DNA of 64,000 nucleotides from Protula sp. h YS-2021 (taxonomy: Eukaryota > Annelida > Polychaeta > Sabellida > Serpulidae): the NCBI GenBank assembly GCA_949752745.1, contig OX457024.1, positions 106,851,692-106,915,691 of the forward strand, written 5' to 3'. Shown here piece by piece: positions 36,421 to 49,762 of the stretch. Position numbers and translations under genes: made by a program. The notes below the pieces were generated by a model. That model did no database searches. It was not told the DNA's origin and was given only the letters and a program-made list of their open reading frames with translations. The stretch's first letter is position 1. Each line of letters opens with the position of its first letter.

Positions 36421-38460
36421 GTGGCTAAATAATTCGGAGCTTTTAGGTGTAGAGGTACCGCGAGGCATCTGCCCCGACTGCCCCTCTTGAATAGAAGGGG
36501 ATATCCTTGTCGTAGCCACTTTCTACTCGACGTCTTGCCCCCATTTCTGCCCAGACATCGCAGAAACAGCCTAGCTGTACTCCTACGGCCAAAAGCCTCT
36601 ACAAGGCAGTAACTTTATTCCTGTGATAAACGAACGACATCGCATGGAGATCATCATCTCCACGCGATATCGTGGTTACCTATGTTGCTGCGAGGCTTGA
36701 TGACTGGAGGTGTTCCCCTCCTGTTTCCTCTGCCTCTTGGTCGATGGGGAGTGGTGGCACGGCAGTAATATAGCTCTCTTCCCTTTGTGCTGCCTCTTGA
36801 AGCACACTGCTGAAAGTACCTCTCGCACAAGGGCGTCTGCAGCGAGGCCTGGCAGTAGGCTCTGTTTTAAAAGTTAATCCGTTCAATGTCTTTTAGTGGT
36901 TATAACTCGGACTGCTTCAGAATACTTGAGTGTTTAAATTCATTTGTCTCCTTGACCGATGACCAACAGTGCAGCAAGAATGCATTCCTTCTCAATTGAA
37001 CCATAGAAGTGAGCACTCCAGCAGTTTTAGGATCACCCGGTCAGATGCCTCTTTTAGTCTAGCGCTTCTTTTAATGTCTTCAGAGTGTGACCTTGCACTT
37101 ATGTTGCGTGTCTGTCAAATCCAAACCTAAGCATTCTTCTCAACCAGCGGAATATGTCTTCAGGAGTCTAGCTCCACTCTGGGCATCACCGTCCTCTTGC
37201 ATGGTTGCTCTAAAGGCTCGATGGGAATTAAATTGTCCGCCGACCTGTACGTGGCTCATCTGATCCCTAGTGCGTGGCTAAGTGGAGCCCAGCCATAACC
37301 TTGCCCCCACCCAAGTTCATTCACTGAAATTCTCTTTGCCTTGCCGCCACTGCTTTGGCGACTCCGGTAGTGGTGGCCAGGGATAAGAAAGTCTCTTGTT
37401 CTGACATCTCGCTCTGTGACGGGCGGTGTATGGGGGACTCTTTGCTGTCCGCATACAAGTGGTCTACCTCTACCCTGCCAAACGTATTTAAGTTTCTTTA
37501 ACAATGTATATGAAAGGAATGCCCCCAAGTAAAATCCGGGAGGAGCCCCATATCCTGACACGGTATGTTTTGGGTGGGGAGACAGGGTGCGGCCTGGATG
37601 TCGACCTGCTGCTGGAGGGTTTCGCCAATACTGCTGGCCTTTCCTCGATGAGCGTGCTTTGCTGATGAGTCAGATGGGGGGGGGGGGTTAGTGCCTGCAC
37701 TTCCACTCCTGGAAGACATCCTCAGAGCCTAACTCTTCTCCCCGCTGATGCTCGCTGTGACTGTTGTTTTTTCCCTCATTTGTTTCACGCCTTCCCCCGG
37801 CAAGCACCTTCCATCTGTGTCCCTTGGCGTGACCAGAGAGGGGAGTTGGTTTTGTATTGCGTTTTCGTATCTCTAGGCTATAACACTGTGATGTGCCCAG
37901 CAGGGGGGGGGGGCTACTGAATCTTCGTCGATGGCTGGATTGTCCTTGAGTTGTGCTGCTGATGACGCCGCTGCTGACTGGGAATTTGCGTCTGCCCAGG
38001 ATAATACAAGGAAGACAGCTGAGCGTGCCCGTGCATGACTCATTGTTGCCATCTCGTGTGCCCAGGATGGCTCCGAGATAGCTTGGTCTGGATATTGCAC
38101 TAAAACATCATCGCTGACGAATTGTCCGGGATTTATGTTTCTGATAGTTACAGCCTCGCTTTTGGTTGCAGTGCTTCTTGTAGAGGGACGTCGATATTAC
38201 CACTGGGAAGAGAGTCACACTTCTCTCAATGCCTTTTTTCCGCCGTATCCAATTCCGCCATTGTCTTTCAAATCAGTGAGCGATTGAGCTACCCTTTCTT
38301 GCCGCTTTGCTCGATATGGTCTCAGCTTACTGGCTATCTTCCGAAGCCAGAGACGGCGAAGATTCAGCCAGGCGAGTAGAAGTATGCGCCTTGGATTCTG
38401 ACAGCGCCTTCTGGCGCCTACGTCCTTCACGTAACTCCTTTCGGCGTTAATTCATAATGC
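36421..38460 (-). pseudogene. Probable gag-like upstream part of the DIRS-like element
   Basis: The GC-rich character of the RT segment continues to about 38,660. Minus-strand open pieces of 68-101 codons (36,680-36,886, 37,256-37,561, 37,498-37,719, 37,873-38,100, 38,215-38,430) are rich in R, S, P, Q and A. One includes a charged helix-like RRKELREGRRRQKALSESK in an alternative frame near 38,400-38,450. None has a motif that proves gag; position and composition suggest it. Poly-G runs at about 37,675 and 37,905 interrupt. Confidence 0.45.
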
Positions 38461-38662
38461 GATTTGACTCTTTCGCCTTCCACTCTGTATGAGAGAGGCG
38501 CTCGCACTCCACTCGGCTATTCTGTTCGTCACATGATGGGGCTCATGGTAATCCTGTGCTTATCGCATAGGGGGTGGACATTGCCAGCAAGCTATGGGTG
38601 ACCATATGCCGCCTTATGAATATAGCCCCCCCCTTTCGCCATGCCGCAACAGAAAAGCCTGA
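38461..38662. other. Upstream flank of the DIRS-like element
   Basis: Still GC-rich (GGGGTGGACATTGCC at about 38,570). This could be the element's terminal repeat, but no partner was found at the other end near 35,250. Confidence 0.3.
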
Positions 38663-38692
38663 TAAATAACTGGGTAACAACACAGTTATTTA
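38663..38692. other. Perfect 10 bp hairpin at the GC/AT transition
   Basis: TAAATAACTG (38,663-38,672) and CAGTTATTTA (38,683-38,692) are perfect inverted copies around the loop GGTAACAACA. It lies where the GC-rich DIRS-like segment gives way to AT-rich DNA. Confidence 0.6.
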
Positions 38693-39455
38693 TAAACACC
38701 AATTATTAAGGGCACTAAAATTTATGGCAAAAGGAGACAGCATTATTTTAGGACGTTGCACTCTTTTGTCATATTTTTGAGGTTAAGCAATTGAAGATAA
38801 GCCTACTTTCATTTTATCATGTCTGGGGGCGTTTCATTTTGTTTAAATGCTAGAAATAAATTGTATGTAGGGTTTGGATAAGTGACAGGGGTGAACTTGT
38901 CACGTCAACACCTGTCTTGACAGGAATAAGTGATAACGTGATTAAATTTGAAAACATAATACAATGCTCTGAAATGTAACAACGATTTTGCAAAGAATAG
39001 ATACCAAGTAATTGTTTCGCCTAGAAGGTTAGGGTGTATTTCTTCAGGACAAGAACACAGGAACAACTGAGGCCTGGGAAATAGTCCTTATGTGTATAAA
39101 TTATGTATAAAAGCGGAAAAACCGCTTTATTTGATGGCAGTATCAGAAAGATGTTAATATTCAAATATGTAAGATTTGCGATTAAATGACTGCACTTTGG
39201 TTTTGTTTTCCACATTTGAGACAGAAATAAATTTTTTGCAATATTTGTATATATATATAGAGTTGATATCAAGTAATTGCTTTGTCTAAAAGACTTGATG
39301 TTTAATTACTGCAACAATTAAACTTTACAATACCTGATAGATTTTACAAATTTATAATACCCGAAGACAGACAATAAGTACACAGTTTAAATCACTTATT
39401 TTGGCATTGAATTTTCTAGGTTATATTTTTTGTTGATCAAGCCAGAAATTATTGT
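38693..39455. other. AT-rich region, no gene seen
   Basis: Only short frames; ATATATATATAG at about 39,250. Nothing is recognised. Confidence 0.4.
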
Positions 39456-39474
39456 CGCCAACGGTGGTGGGTGC

Positions 39475-39760
39475 ACGGAAAACGCCACGTGCAAAAAAGT
39501 CTCTCTGTAGATCATATGGCTGTGCAGAAAACTCCACGCGCAAAAACGTCTGTGTGCAGATCACATGCATGTGGAGGAAAAAACTTCTTTGCGAAAAACG
39601 TCCCCATAATCCCATTAGTATTTCCCCTGTTCTACTAGAAACGTCCCTACAATCCCACAAGTACTATCTCTTGCACTTCTAGAAAGTTCCCATAATCCAA
39701 CAAGTATTGTTTCTTGTTCTTCTAGAAAGTCCCCATAATCCCGCCTGTATTGACCCTTGT
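39475..39760. repeat. Two adjoining short arrays (50 bp x2 and ~43 bp x4)
   Basis: CACGTGCAAAAAAGTCTCTC at 39,486 and CACGCGCAAAAACGTCTGTG at 39,536 start a 50 bp pair. CCCATAATCC-type words at about 39,603, 39,646, 39,689 and 39,731, preceded by TTCTAGAAA, give four ~43 bp units. Confidence 0.7.
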
Positions 39761-40454
39761 TCTAGTAGCTATCAACCTTGTTGACAATTTTAAGCAACTG
39801 AAAACTTATTAATTAGTTGACCATCTTATCTTTGTTATGTTTGAAGAACAAATTTTTTTGCAATTTATCGTTAGTGGACTTGATTGAGTTGTACCTTTTC
39901 TAGCACTTCCTATTTCACCCAATTCTCTCATTCCTATTTTCAGAATAACACTATGGGAACAAACTTCCCTGCTCCAGCAATAACCTTAATCTAGAAATCA
40001 ATTGCGAGAGATCTTTGTTTGCACGGACTTAACATTGCACACAGCTCCGACCATGTAGTGAACGATGTAAGTGCTAAGCCAAAACCATAAGCCGTCAGTA
40101 TATCAACTATGAAGGTGAAAGAGTTTCCTGACAGGCAGAAAGAGTACTAAATTTGCCTTTGGGTTGGGGAATTTTTTTATCAAATTTTTCTAAGCAAAAA
40201 AAAAAAAATTCAGACAGTTCGGATGTAACGTTTTTAGAAAAGGTAAATAAAAGATCGTCTCCCGAGTCAATTAGAAATGAAATACAAAGCAGTGGAATAC
40301 AAATGCTAAATTTTGATCATTGTAAAAGAAAAGTCTAGCACTGCAATAAAAATGTGACTAAGTAAATGTAGATTTATGCTCAAAGCCCTATTACATGGAA
40401 AGAAAATTAAAGCGTGGCAAGCACACAACACAGCTGAAAAATTCGCTGTCCTTT
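39761..40454. other. Single-copy flank left of U2
   Basis: No gene is recognised. It contains a 61-codon frame (40,153-40,338) and an A-run at about 40,198. There is no similarity to arm L, which occupies this place next to U1. Confidence 0.4.
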
Positions 40455-41074
40455 ATGTAACGAACCCAAGGCACACACCCACTATTTATAGCTCACACAC
40501 TGTAGCGAGCGGAACGCTCACCATTACACTAATGCTGTTTGCACTACGTGCTATTACAGCGTGAGCGGTGTAAACCGGCTTCAATGGCAAAATATCAATG
40601 TTCGTTTTGCAGATAAAATACAAATGAAATAGTTTAGGATTAACTGGATATGCTACAGCATGCCAAATTAGGTTGCCCTATCCGTCTAAGACTAGTTTTT
40701 CGGACAGGCTGACATTAGCGGTGAAATTGAAGGAGTCAGACGGAAACACATCGTACGAATTCAATATCACATTGAATGCTGTTATAGCAGTAGACTACTT
40801 TACACATGGCATTTAAAGAATCGGACTGGAACACATGGAATGTTGTTATACTGGTAGGCTACTTTATACATGACATTTATGCCATGGCTGCAGCAAAACT
40901 TATTATACCAGATAAAAACTGAACATCGTAATTTGATCCTTATTTCATTTCTGTAACTGTTATTTATTATGTTTTGCATTTTGCGAAGAATACTTTTTTC
41001 TGTTGAAAGCTCCAAAAAAAGGTCAGGATAAAGATTGGTCAGCGAATTTGAGCCCGTCAGATTTATCTCTTCAT

Positions 41075-43391
41075 ATGGCAGTTGTACAACCCGGTTTAAA
41101 TGACACTCAACTACAAGCAGCATATAGCAGACGACAACATAGCTATGAACAGGTCATTGTAATAAGCTCTATCAGAATTTTACTATCCAAATAAAGTTTG
41201 CAACATTTCACTAATTTTATTGCAGAACGAAAGGAAATATTTCACCTACACAGCAAATTTCTTTTCTACACAGAACAGTTTTTACAATATTTACCACCTG
41301 AGCTCATTTTTAAAAAATATTTTTAAAATTAAAACTTTTAAAATTAAAATTAAAACTAAGAAAGCTTAGGCAAGCTATTCGTGATCGAGCTGGTCTTACG
41401 TCACCAGACTTGAGCCATCTGCTCGTGAGTCACATTCTTTATATTTACATTTAGTTTATGGATCTCCGAAGATACAAGGGACCAATGTATGCTGCGAGGA
41501 CTGTAGCGAAATACTTTAGCGACCAACACGATATCAGTATTGCAGACATTGGCGCAGGATCAGGCCTCGTGGGGTTAGGTTAGGAGCTGATGATATAGCT
41601 GTATACTGAATCATAATTTCATAATTTAAACGATGCCCAAGGCTAACAATTCTAGAGGTGACTGTGACCGCAGAGATCGAGGAAAAACATCAAGACAATC
41701 GTTTATGTGTTTATTCACGATAATGAAAACGACAACCCTCATAGCTCTTTTCAGTTATGTCATATGTACACAACTTCGATCATACGCATTTAAATATTAA
41801 TTACAGGACTTGCAAGCATTGAAGTAGCAAGCAAAATTGTTACTTTTTTTAGAAAAAATTAATTTAGAACTTATTTGGACAATTGGAATAATTGCTAAGG
41901 AGTTATTTTAACAGTTCATTCCAACTGGAAGTCAATTATTTTTTCTAATATTTTATTTTATTTTTCCAACAGTGTTGTATCAACTTCAGAACACTGGCCT
42001 ATGTTAATGTTTTCAAGATTTAAAGATTTTTCATCGAACTGACATGAACGACATTGTAGTCGCGCTGAAGAACATTCTTAATCATGTGTCTAAATTTGTA
42101 GCTTTTAGATCTTGGCTACAAAAACATATCGGCTGTAGAAGCTGCTACAGGATTATTAGAGAAGGCAACACACCATGGAAGTTCAGTGTATAAAACAACA
42201 TATCAATGCTACATAAGAACTGATGTGACAGAAATACCAACTGGTATGAAATTATTGTACTAATTATTGTTGCAAAATATGCTCATGAAAGGAAATTTTC
42301 GTGTGTCACCCTTGAATATGATCAATGCTTTTTAAATGGTCTTCGTTATTTTAGCGACTCTCCTAAAGGCGAAAACATCATCTGACTAAAAATAACTGTG
42401 CTTTTTGTGACACTGAAAAATGAAATAATATACTATTTTTAAGTTTTGGAATTCTATTTTGAATTACAGATGCGTTTGACTGTGCTGTAATTTCTACTGC
42501 ATTTGCTCCGAACCACATCCCGATTACTGGACTAAATGAGATTATCAGGATAATTAAGCCAGGTACAAAATAAAGGAATGAGTGTACTAAATGTAACTGA
42601 TATATATAATGAATTGGCTTGTTTATTCTTTATGCAAAGATTTGCTACGAGTTTCACAGCTGTTTTCCCTCCATTTTATGAGGTATGTCATGGTGTGTCT
42701 AGAATTTATGATTTTTCGCCGAAGTGGGGTAGTTAACCGGCTGGTGGTCATTGTAACGGGGCGGGCCATTCTGACTCCTTAAACCACATTTTTGTACCTA
42801 ACTTTTCGGACCGTCTAATACTTGTGAATATTTTATCGAACTTCTGACTGAATACGAAATAAAGTCGAAGCGAGGCAGAATCATTTATAAAAATGGGTAA
42901 AAAAATAAAATAGCGTGTTTTTTTACATTATTTCAATATTAATTCTTAAGCAAAAAACATGTGATTTTAACTGTGATTTAAAAAAACTGCGAGTATCAGA
43001 TCTCCAAAATACAACATATTAACAAACCTGTGTTTCATGAGGATAAAAAAGGATGGACTATTTTGGAACAGCTGAAAAACTATCGCGTACTTTATTTTAA
43101 AATATAGGATCGAAGAAAATGTACTGAAATCACAAATTGGTGATTGACTCCAATCACTATAATATATTGTTTTTAGGGGGAGTATTTATCAACGCCATGA
43201 GAACGGAATGGCAGGTAGATGACTTCTACAAAAAGCTAGAGCCTTACATGCAAGAACTGCAAGAGAGAGGCTACTGGACACGTTTAGAGCGCACACTGCT
43301 GCCAGACCTTTATATCGATCTGGAGGGAGTAATACAAGTCTATCGTGTACAATGCTCAGGCTTTGAACAGTTTTCTTCCTTAGTACTATGA
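41075..43391 (+). pseudogene. METTL27-like methyltransferase, damaged copy U2
   Basis: Exons correspond to U1: exon 1 ending 41,152, exon 2 from 41,455, then 42,102-42,243, 42,470-42,562 and 43,177-43,391. Exon 2 is hit at its donor: after CTCGTGGGG, U1 has AAACAG then GTTAGG, whereas U2 reads TTAG then GTTAGG. The available GT sites shift the frame. Motif I also changes from VDIGAG to ADIGAG. At the end the TAA stop has become CAA, adding about 13 codons to a TGA at 43,391. Exons 3-5 are otherwise open. It could still be transcribed, but a full methyltransferase is not expected. Confidence 0.72.
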
Positions 43392-43532
43392 ACATTGAAA
43401 GCTTAACAGTTTCGTATATATTTTAGTACACTTCACAAAAACATCAATCATTTAACGCTTTCGTACAATAGATCTTAAAACTCAATTGAATATTGAAAAC
43501 TAAGCATTTGCCACAGTCATATTATCAATGGT

Positions 43533-43607
43533 TTACTTTTAGCTCAGTTGGTTAGAACTTTGGTTTGCGAAGCCAAGGCCCCAAGTTCGAATTCGCACAG
43601 GATGGTG
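43533..43607 (+). ncRNA. tRNA-like SINE head, copy U2
   Basis: Same as 6,894-6,966 with TAGCTCAGTTGG and GTTCGAATTC. The anticodon loop reads TTGCGAA in place of TTGTGAA. Confidence 0.45.
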
Positions 43608-46600
43608 AGTAAGGAATTTCTGTTCGTTCCCAGTGTCCCAACCACAATTCATATCCAGGAATTCTAAACAGACCATTTCGGCCATCCCTTTGAAAATACA
43701 ATATAAATAATAAATCGCAAAATTAAACTAGAAATCCTGGAAGAATGACGGCGAGAAATATAAACAAGACTGTCAAGTGTCGGTGGCCCAGTTGAGGATT
43801 TGTGTCTCTTGGAAAATCGCAAGACAGTCTGATCTGGTTGAATGTTTTTTCATAATAAAGTATGCTGAAATTATAAAAATGTCTGAATATTTGTAATAAA
43901 TGGAAAATTATGCAGACACATGAATTTCACTCCAATTTGTTATTAAATTCAAACAGAAGTCAAATGTAAAAATTCAAATCAAGTCCTTTCTTTTATTACT
44001 TATCTTGGGCCTTGTATTAAAATGTGGATGCAATTTTGGAACATCCTATCCAGAACACGGTATGATAATTTGCTTTTAAAATCAAACAGAAGTGGAACTC
44101 CAAATTTTAAATATTTACACTTATTTCGAGCACTTATTTTGAGCCTTTAGCTGCAAACGATTACTTAAACGTGGATAAGCTTATGGAACACCCTACCATG
44201 GGTAGTAATTAAAAATCAACAAATGATCGGGTGAGGAATATCCAGACCCTGGATAGTCTCCGCTGAGAGGCGTACTATAAATGCCCTGCGAAACCCCAAA
44301 CCGGGGCTTTCTTCTGAAACATGTGGACCCTAATTAATTTTAACTGGCGTGGGAAAAATGAACAAGCATGTCCAAGGACATGACCCAGCCGAGTTACCAA
44401 ACAAGGAAAGAGAAAAAACTCTGAAACTAATGCTGTTAGGCCAAAAATGAATTATAAAAAACGCTTTTAATTCGAATTTGGACTAAAAGGGATGTTGGAG
44501 AGATTGGGTTCTAACGATTCACGTATTTACCGACATTTAGACAATTTTACAAAATTTTTAAAATTCCACCATTTCGGCATTTTTTGTCATTTGCGAAAAC
44601 AGCCAGTCCAGGTGGAAAAGTACCTAAGAAACTTTCGATTAAAATTTTATAACTATTTGAAAAAGACTGACAGAAATGAATGGTTTGACAATTCACTTAT
44701 TTACTACCATTTATTCCAGTTTTTGCCAAATTTTGAAGTTCCACCATTTCAGCAGTTTTAGGGAAACCGAAAAAATAATAGCCTGGTAGTCGAACCCTTG
44801 GGGAACATCGCTGCGTAACACCTAAGCGATTGGAGTAAAACTGTAGGAGGAGTAGCATTTTAAAAATAGGTCAAAATGGGCACAAAAAGTGTCGCCATTT
44901 TGTCAGTTTTTCGCTAATGGTAAAAAAAGTAATAGACATGTGGGGGACCAACCAGGGAAGATTCCTGCGTAATATCAAAATGGTTAGAGCATTACTGTAG
45001 GAGGAGTAGCATTTTAAAGAAAAAGTTTAACATACGCACATACATTCAAACCCCTTTGAAAGATCGTGTCTTTGTCCCTTTGAAGTTTTGTCCGGTATAG
45101 TATTCACTATTATTTACAGTAGCATCACAACATTTGGTACAGTAGCTATGACACACGCATGTGCAACGTTAAGAGTTTGACAGGTTTTGATCTTTAACAT
45201 ATCCAGTGTTTCCTTGACCTTTGGAACTCTGTGGTGGCCAGTATTCAGCATCTATTAATGATACCATCTTATCGCCCACGCAAAAAATATCATATTTTAT
45301 TGTCAGAGAATTGATTTCTGCTGCACTTCTCCACAAATTAGAACTTTCTTGTATTATAGCCCACTTTAAAATGATCGGAGACACCCATAACAAATATTCA
45401 AAGCGGTTACATTACCAAAAGGAATGTTTTTTACTATGTTCTCTATTATCGCCCAATATTCCCTATTATCACCCACAAGTAAAATATCATATTTCTCATA
45501 TTTTCGGATCACAGAATTGATTCCTGCACTTTTACAGCAGAAAATACAGCTTTCTTGCATTATCGCCCACTTACAAATCATCAAAGATATCCATAACTAA
45601 TACTTAAAACGATTGAAATAACAAAAGAAATGCTTTTCTCAATGCTCCCTATTATCGCCCACCCGAAAATATCAAATTTATCATATTTTCGGGTCATAGA
45701 GTTGATTCCAGCACTTTGAAAGCCCAAATTGCAACTCTCTTGCATTATCGTCCACTTAAAAATGATCGGAGACACCCATAAATAATATTTAAAACGGTTG
45801 CATTAACAAATGTTTTGTACTATGTTCCTTATTATCGATCAATGTTCCCTATTATCGCCCACCCGTAAAATATCATATTTATCATATTTTCGGGTGATGG
45901 GATTGATCCCTGCACTTTTGAAGTAAAAATTACAACTTTCTTGCATCATCGCCCAATGTTTCCTATTATCAACCACCCGAAAAATATCACATTTATCATA
46001 TTTTCGGGTTCAAGAATTATTCCTGCACTTTTAAAGCGAAAATTACAACCTTCTTGCATTATCACCTAATGTTCCCTATTATCGCCCACCGAAAAATATC
46101 ATAGAACTGACCAACTGACAACACAGCAACTGAACTCATTCAAGCCCAACCAGAAGTACTTGCATGTAACATATTGTGCCCCTGTGCAAATTGGAACTTT
46201 GCCTTTTTAGAAAAAAAATTGGAAATTTGCATATTTTTAAAGTTGCAAACTTTGAAGCACAGTAGATTCAAAAATAAGGCGAAAGTACTTTTTCACCCCT
46301 AGTTCTAGTTTCTTCAGAAAAATTTTCGGAATCTCCCGATGAAAAATGAGGGACTAGATAGGTTTTTTCGTATTTAACCAAAATTGGGAATAAAATCGCC
46401 AAAAATGGTTTAAGCCAAAAAAATTAAAAAATTCCTAATGTAGTGGAGGGTTAAAAACTCGTGTTTAAGATTTGATAGGAATCGGATAAAAAACAAAAAA
46501 TATTCCGCTTCAGCTGCTTTTTTTAGTAAAAGAAAGGAAATTTGCAAATTTTTAAAAGTTGCAAACTCTGAAGCTCAATAGATTCAAAAATAAGTCGAAA

Positions 46601-47983
46601 TTCAAAAAATCAAAAAAAGTACATTTTAGCCCCCATAGTTCTCGTTTTTTCATAAAAATTTTCGGAATCTTCCGATGAAAAATGCATGACTAGACAGGTT
46701 TTTTTGTATTTTGCCCAAATTTGCAATAAATTCGCCAAAAATGGTTGAAACCAAAAAATAAGAAAAAATATCTAATGCAGTAGATGGTTAGGAACTCGTG
46801 TTTAAAATTTGTTAAGAATCGGATAAAAAATAAAAAAGTTATTCCACTTTAACCGTTGCGGGACGGACAGATGGACGGACGACACTTTCCCTCATCTGTA
46901 TAGCCCTGTTGGCTGAAATGCCAAACGGGCTAAAAACAAAACCTGTGAAAGTTACTCAACTTCTACATTTTTCAAAAAGATTTGTGAGGTAACAGTCTTA
47001 TTCACATGTCCAGATTCACAAATAGACCCATGTACTCTGGAATGCTGCTTATATATGCCAAAGAAATCACGTGACTTGAACAGTGTCACACGACTTAATC
47101 TTGAAAATTTGACAACTAATCAGCATGTTTAAAAAAGTGACACATTTCACTTTACTTGATATATCGATTAATTGTGTCAAACATAAAACATAAATCATTT
47201 AAATGACTGCACAACAGGGCAATTTCGGCCTTCGGTAGTTAGAAAACGAGAGTTCGAAAACAGGAAGTGATGTCATAATGACGTCATATAGACTATTTGC
47301 ATAGGTGGTTATAAGCGTATTTGAAACTTTTTAAAAAGTGAAAAAGTGAGATAACTTTCGTTACGGTTGACCGATTTGAATGAAAATTTTACCGTTTGAA
47401 TCAGTTTTATGTCTAGGTTTGACATAAAGTATCACAGGCTATTTGTACAGGTGGCTATATGCATAATTTTGACATGCCGTCATTTTAACTTTGTAAAAAG
47501 GGAAAAAAAGGTTTAACTTTCGTTATGGTTGACCGATTTGAGTGAAAATTTTACCGTTTGATTCAGTGTTATATCTAGTTTTATAGCAATCACAGGCTAT
47601 TTTCACAGGTAGTTGTATGCATAATTTTGACATGCTGCCATTTTAACATTTAAAAAGTGAAAAACGAAAAAATTTCCGCTATAGTTGACCGATTTGAATA
47701 AAAGTTTTACCGTTTGATTCAGTTTTATTTCTACTTTTAACATAAAGTAGTCACAGGCTATTTGCGCATGTGGCTGTAAGCATAATATATATTTTAGCCA
47801 CTTTTTAAAGAAGTAGATAACTTTCAGCATGTTCAATCGATTTGAATGAAAATGTTACCGTTTGATCCAGTTTTATTTCTAGTTTTGCATTGGTTACAGG
47901 GCTATTTGCACAGGTGGCTGCAAGCACTTTGTGGAGCACACCCATTCAAACATGTGTTCGAATGGCAAGCCCCCCATTCAAAC

Positions 47984-48326
47984 ATGTGTTCGAACTATTT
48001 TTGGAACATATTACGTCATGGCATTGTTTATCAAGTTGTTTAACAATTGTTCAACAAATTGTTTAACAAGTTGTTCAACATGTTGTTGAACATGTTGAAC
48101 CTGTTGAACATGTTGTTGAACATGCTGAACCTGTTGAACATGTTGTTGAACAACATGTTGAACATGTTGAACAACATGTTGAATGTTGAACAACATGTTG
48201 AACAACATGTTAAACATGTTCAACAACCTGTTGAACAATTTGTTTAACAATTTGCTGACCAATTGTTAAACAACTTGCTAAACAATGCCATGACGTAATA
48301 TGTTCAAAAAAGTAGTTCGAACACAT
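47984..48326. mobile_element. Foldback/MITE-like element, copy U2
   Basis: Same inverted arms as at 11,331 (ATGTGTTCGAACT...AGTTCGAACACAT). One central word reads CATGCTGAACC, and the left poly-T is shorter (ACTATTTTTGGAACATATTACG), so its arms pair slightly better than those in U1. Confidence 0.75.
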
Positions 48327-49054
48327 TGGCCAAGAACAAAGTCCCAGTTTACGGAAATCGATGACCTATTCCAGCGTGCATGGGTAAGGAGATTTCCCTG
48401 AAAGTTGGGCTTCAAAAGGCGAGATGACAAAGGGTTAGCTAAATAATTAATTTAGCAACGGACCCGAACACAGATCGATTAATACATACAAAGATTTGTT
48501 TCCCAGAAAAATGGGAACCAAATCTTTTTTTATCTCTGGAAGACTGGGTAGTCTACCACAGGTACCTTCGAAAAACGTATAGAAATTCTATCCATACACG
48601 TGTACTGTTGGCCGGATTATCAATTATTTCAAGGAACAGAAACAACCCGTGAATGCCGTTTAGACAAAACAAAACGCCGCCTCTAAAAAAGTATTACTCA
48701 AGTTTTAATGTTTTCGTACGTATTATTTGCGGGATTTACATTTCACACCAGTGCGCATGTTTATTAAACTTGTCGATGTGCTCTGTTCGCAATTCGGACC
48801 AGTGCGCATATTTATTTAACTTGCTCTGATGCGCGGTTATTACTTCGGGCCATTGCACAGTTTTAATTCACTTTTGGTTGTTATTTTGGACCAGTGCGCA
48901 TATTTAAATTACTGAATCGCGGTTTGAAGTTCGGACCAGTGCCCATGTTTATTTAACTTGCGCCGATGCGCACTTCGCATTTACAACCAGTACTTTTGTT
49001 TGTTTGGCTTGCGTTGATGCGCGTTTCACCTTTCGGAAGACTGCGCATGTTTAT

Positions 49055-49762
49055 GTTGGTATTGAAAATACCAAATGGGGATGGATTGCCTCGAATTCTT
49101 CACCCTTTTTCCTCCCTTTTAATATGTTTTTCTGCTGTATGGAGGGTCACCTGAAGTTGTGCATCTGATAAAAATCGCGAGAAAGGTCAATCGGTTTCTA
49201 GACACCTACTGCAAGGCCGTTGAAGGTAGAAAAGTCAAACTTGGCACATATATAAAGCACGATGATATCCGATGCACCCGTTAAAAATGTTTGACCTTTA
49301 CGGTCAAAGTCAAATCGCGAAAAACGTTATTCAAGAAAACTAATGATTTTTCTCGAAACGGTAAGAGATCGAGCAATTTTGACCTATTTTCGACCTCCAC
49401 CCTCTATACGACGTTACATAAGGTATAACTTCCGTTGTCCTTGACCTCCAGGTCACTTTCGAGCCCCAAGCTGGAAGTTGGCCTTTATCTTAAAAACGGT
49501 AAAAGATGGAGCAATCGGTTTTCAGACATCTCCTCCAAGACCGCTGAAGCTAAACCAATCAAAATTGCGTAGGGTCATCCTACGTGGTGCACCTGATAAA
49601 CATTTTTGACCTTGACCCTAGCGGTATAGTTGGTAGTATTCAGGAGGGTGTTCTACATTCAGATATGTGAAAAGTGTTAACAAATAGCAATATCATCTAC
49701 CTTCCGTTTTAAGTTATCAGGCCCCAAGTGGTGTCTAATTCGCTGCGCGAATTTCGGTCTAG
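49055..49762 (+). mobile_element. HINE-like element, copy U2, 5' end damaged
   Basis: The 3' hairpin and CTAG (49,759-49,762) are intact. At the 5' end U1 reads TTTATTCCCACTTGGTATTG but U2 reads TTTATGTTGGTATTG: the terminal TCCCAC is gone. Confidence 0.75.
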
